A DNA stretch of 7,587 nt from Candidatus Aminicenantota bacterium (lineage in GTDB: Bacteria > Acidobacteriota > Aminicenantia > Aminicenantales > Aminicenantaceae): contig JAUWYH010000068.1 in NCBI GenBank assembly GCA_030615975.1, positions 1 through 7,587 on the forward strand. The letters are read 5' to 3'. Of the stretch, positions 7,167-7,587 are shown piece after piece. A program made the position numbers and the translations under genes. The notes beneath the pieces are model-generated. The model worked only from the letters and a program-made list of their open reading frames with translations. It was not told the origin of the DNA and did no database searches. How positions within the stretch are numbered: the stretch's first letter is position 1; the number at the start of each line of letters is the position of its first letter.

Positions 7167-7190
7167 CCTTTTTCCTTTCCTTTTTCCTTT
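7167..7190. repeat. Perfect tandem 12-bp polypyrimidine duplication
   Basis: CCTTTTTCCTTT occurs twice head to tail (7167-7178 and 7179-7190) without mismatch. It forms a pure pyrimidine tract just ahead of the tRNA-Pro -10 box and overlaps the place where a -35 box would fall. The rest of the gap (7034-7144) shows no gene and no clear hairpin terminator after the GTPase. Confidence 0.75.
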
Positions 7191-7199
7191 AATTATCGT

Positions 7200-7205
7200 T
7201 ATAAT
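7200..7205 (+). promoter_or_regulatory. -10 box of a likely tRNA-Pro promoter
   Basis: A perfect TATAAT lies 14 bp upstream of the tRNA 5' end, so transcription would begin near 7212 with a leader of under 10 nt. The corresponding -35 position (about 7177-7182, TTCCTT) is within the polypyrimidine duplication and is a poor match. The promoter may need an activator, or the -35 may be non-canonical. Confidence 0.5.
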
Positions 7206-7219
7206 TGACTCATTAAAGA

Positions 7220-7294
7220 CGGGGCGTGGCGCAGTCTGGTCAGCGCACAGCGTTCGGGACGCTGGGGTCAGGGGTTCGAATCCCCTCGCCCCGA
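7220..7294 (+). tRNA. tRNA-Pro, anticodon CGG
   Basis: This is a complete 75-nt cloverleaf that decodes the proline codon CCG. The acceptor stem CGGGGCG (7220-7226) pairs with CGCCCCG (7287-7293), with discriminator A at 7294. The D stem is GCGC/GCGC. The anticodon stem CAGCG/CGCTG closes loop TTCGGGA with anticodon CGG at 7255-7257. The variable loop is GGGTC. The T stem AGGGG/CCCCT closes TTCGAAT. All stems are perfectly paired. CCA is not encoded, so it must be added by tRNA nucleotidyltransferase. The 78 bp after the tRNA (7295-7372) show no gene or clear terminator hairpin. Confidence 0.96.
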
Positions 7295-7372
7295 TATCTT
7301 TTAACTTATTCTGGTAAAGACTTTAGGTTCATCTCCCATGTAGTTGAAAAGATTAATACCTTTTTTACAGAA

Positions 7373-7421
7373 TGTCATTCCTGCGAAGCTTGTGCCCGCG
7401 GAGGCGGGTAGCAGGAATCCA
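7373..7421. repeat. REP-like nested palindrome (GTCATTCCTGC...GCAGGAATCCAG)
   Basis: The outer arms ATTCCTGC (7377-7384) and GCAGGAAT (7411-7418) pair perfectly over 8 bp. The inner arms CCCGC (7395-7399) and GCGGG (7404-7408) close a GGAG loop. The flanking GTC and CCAG are asymmetric, as in known dispersed elements of the form GTCATTCC...GGAATCCAG, a class I recognise from many bacterial genomes. Only one copy is visible here. The element ends 3 bp past the stop codon of the GIY-YIG gene on the minus strand, and its GC-rich core stands out in AT-rich surroundings. It could double as a transcript-end hairpin for that gene, although no T-run follows directly. Confidence 0.8.
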
Positions 7422-7424
7422 GAA

Positions 7425-7587
7425 CTATCTGCATATGCTTTCATATAAATCAACCCATTGCGGATTTTCTTTTTCAATTATTTTTAACTTCCAAGCTCTT
7501 TTCCATTTCTTTATCTGTTTCTCCCTTACAATTGCAGATTCCACAGATTCATGAATTTCATACCAAACCAGACGATGAACATTATAT
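7425..7587 (-). CDS. GIY-YIG nuclease-family protein (COG2827/YhbQ-like), C-terminal part, truncated by the window edge
   Basis: The minus strand from the right edge encodes 53 residues ending at TAG (7425-7427). It begins YNVHRLVWYE, followed by VESAIVREKQIKKWKR at 15-30 and NPQWVDLY at 41-48. This matches the C-terminal half of the small, stand-alone GIY-YIG domain proteins of about 85-100 residues. In that family the GIY and YIG strands and the catalytic arginine lie upstream, here outside the window. The glutamate in REKQIK (E22 of the fragment) is probably the metal-binding residue of the ExxIK helix; this is inferred from the family pattern. Such proteins resemble the nuclease module of UvrC and homing endonucleases, but most stand-alone members have no proven role. 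The gene converges on tRNA-Pro and is followed 3 bp after its stop by the REP-like palindrome. Identification rests on a partial sequence but the motif match is strong. Confidence 0.85.
   Translation of the reverse strand, partial: YNVHRLVWYEIHESVESAIVREKQIKKWKRAWKLKIIEKENPQWVDLYESICR

Noticed and set aside
7226..7411. A 61-codon plus-strand frame over the tRNA and the REP-like palindrome
   Set aside because: It reads through a complete tRNA gene, so it is not a real protein.
1..7587. CRISPR array or regularly spaced direct repeats
   Set aside because: No repeat with regular spacers is present. The only tandem units are the short duplications at 7145-7190.

Overview
The window looks like a chromosomal segment from a bacterium with moderately AT-rich DNA (GC a little over 40% by eye, not computed). 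GyrB carries the long C-terminal insertion typical of E. coli-type and many other Gram-negative gyrases. GyrA, the fatty-acyl-CoA ligase and the DRG-type GTPase recall uncultured lineages such as Acidobacteriota/Aminicenantes or former Deltaproteobacteria, but I cannot fix the phylum from sequence alone.

Layout from left to right: (1) the N-terminal two fifths or so of a long-chain acyl-CoA synthetase on the minus strand, running off the left edge, with a good sigma70-type promoter; (2) a 214-bp gap holding two repeat-like blocks, one a long-arm GGGGACAGGC palindrome immediately after gyrA; (3) a gyrB-gyrA operon on the minus strand, 47 bp between the genes, both intact with all catalytic residues; (4) a 269-bp divergent promoter region; (5) a compact bacterial DRG/Obg-like GTPase with a C-terminal TGS domain on the plus strand; (6) a 186-bp gap with two back-to-back tandem duplications ahead of (7) tRNA-Pro(CGG); (8) a REP-like nested palindrome lying 3 bp past the stop codon of (9) a GIY-YIG-family nuclease gene that enters from the right edge on the minus strand.

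The gyrase operon makes the two subunits of the A2B2 enzyme that introduces negative supercoils. The GTPase is divergent from it and is probably linked to ribosome or RNA functions rather than to topology. The acyl-CoA ligase is an independent transcription unit. The right end, with a tRNA gene, a palindromic repeat and a small nuclease gene, has the look of a small accessory or mobile module. The most interesting lead is the possible partnership between the GIY-YIG nuclease and the REP-like palindrome at its 3' end. A second lead is the different GGGGACAGGC palindrome near the left end, of a type I associate with REP-type transposases.
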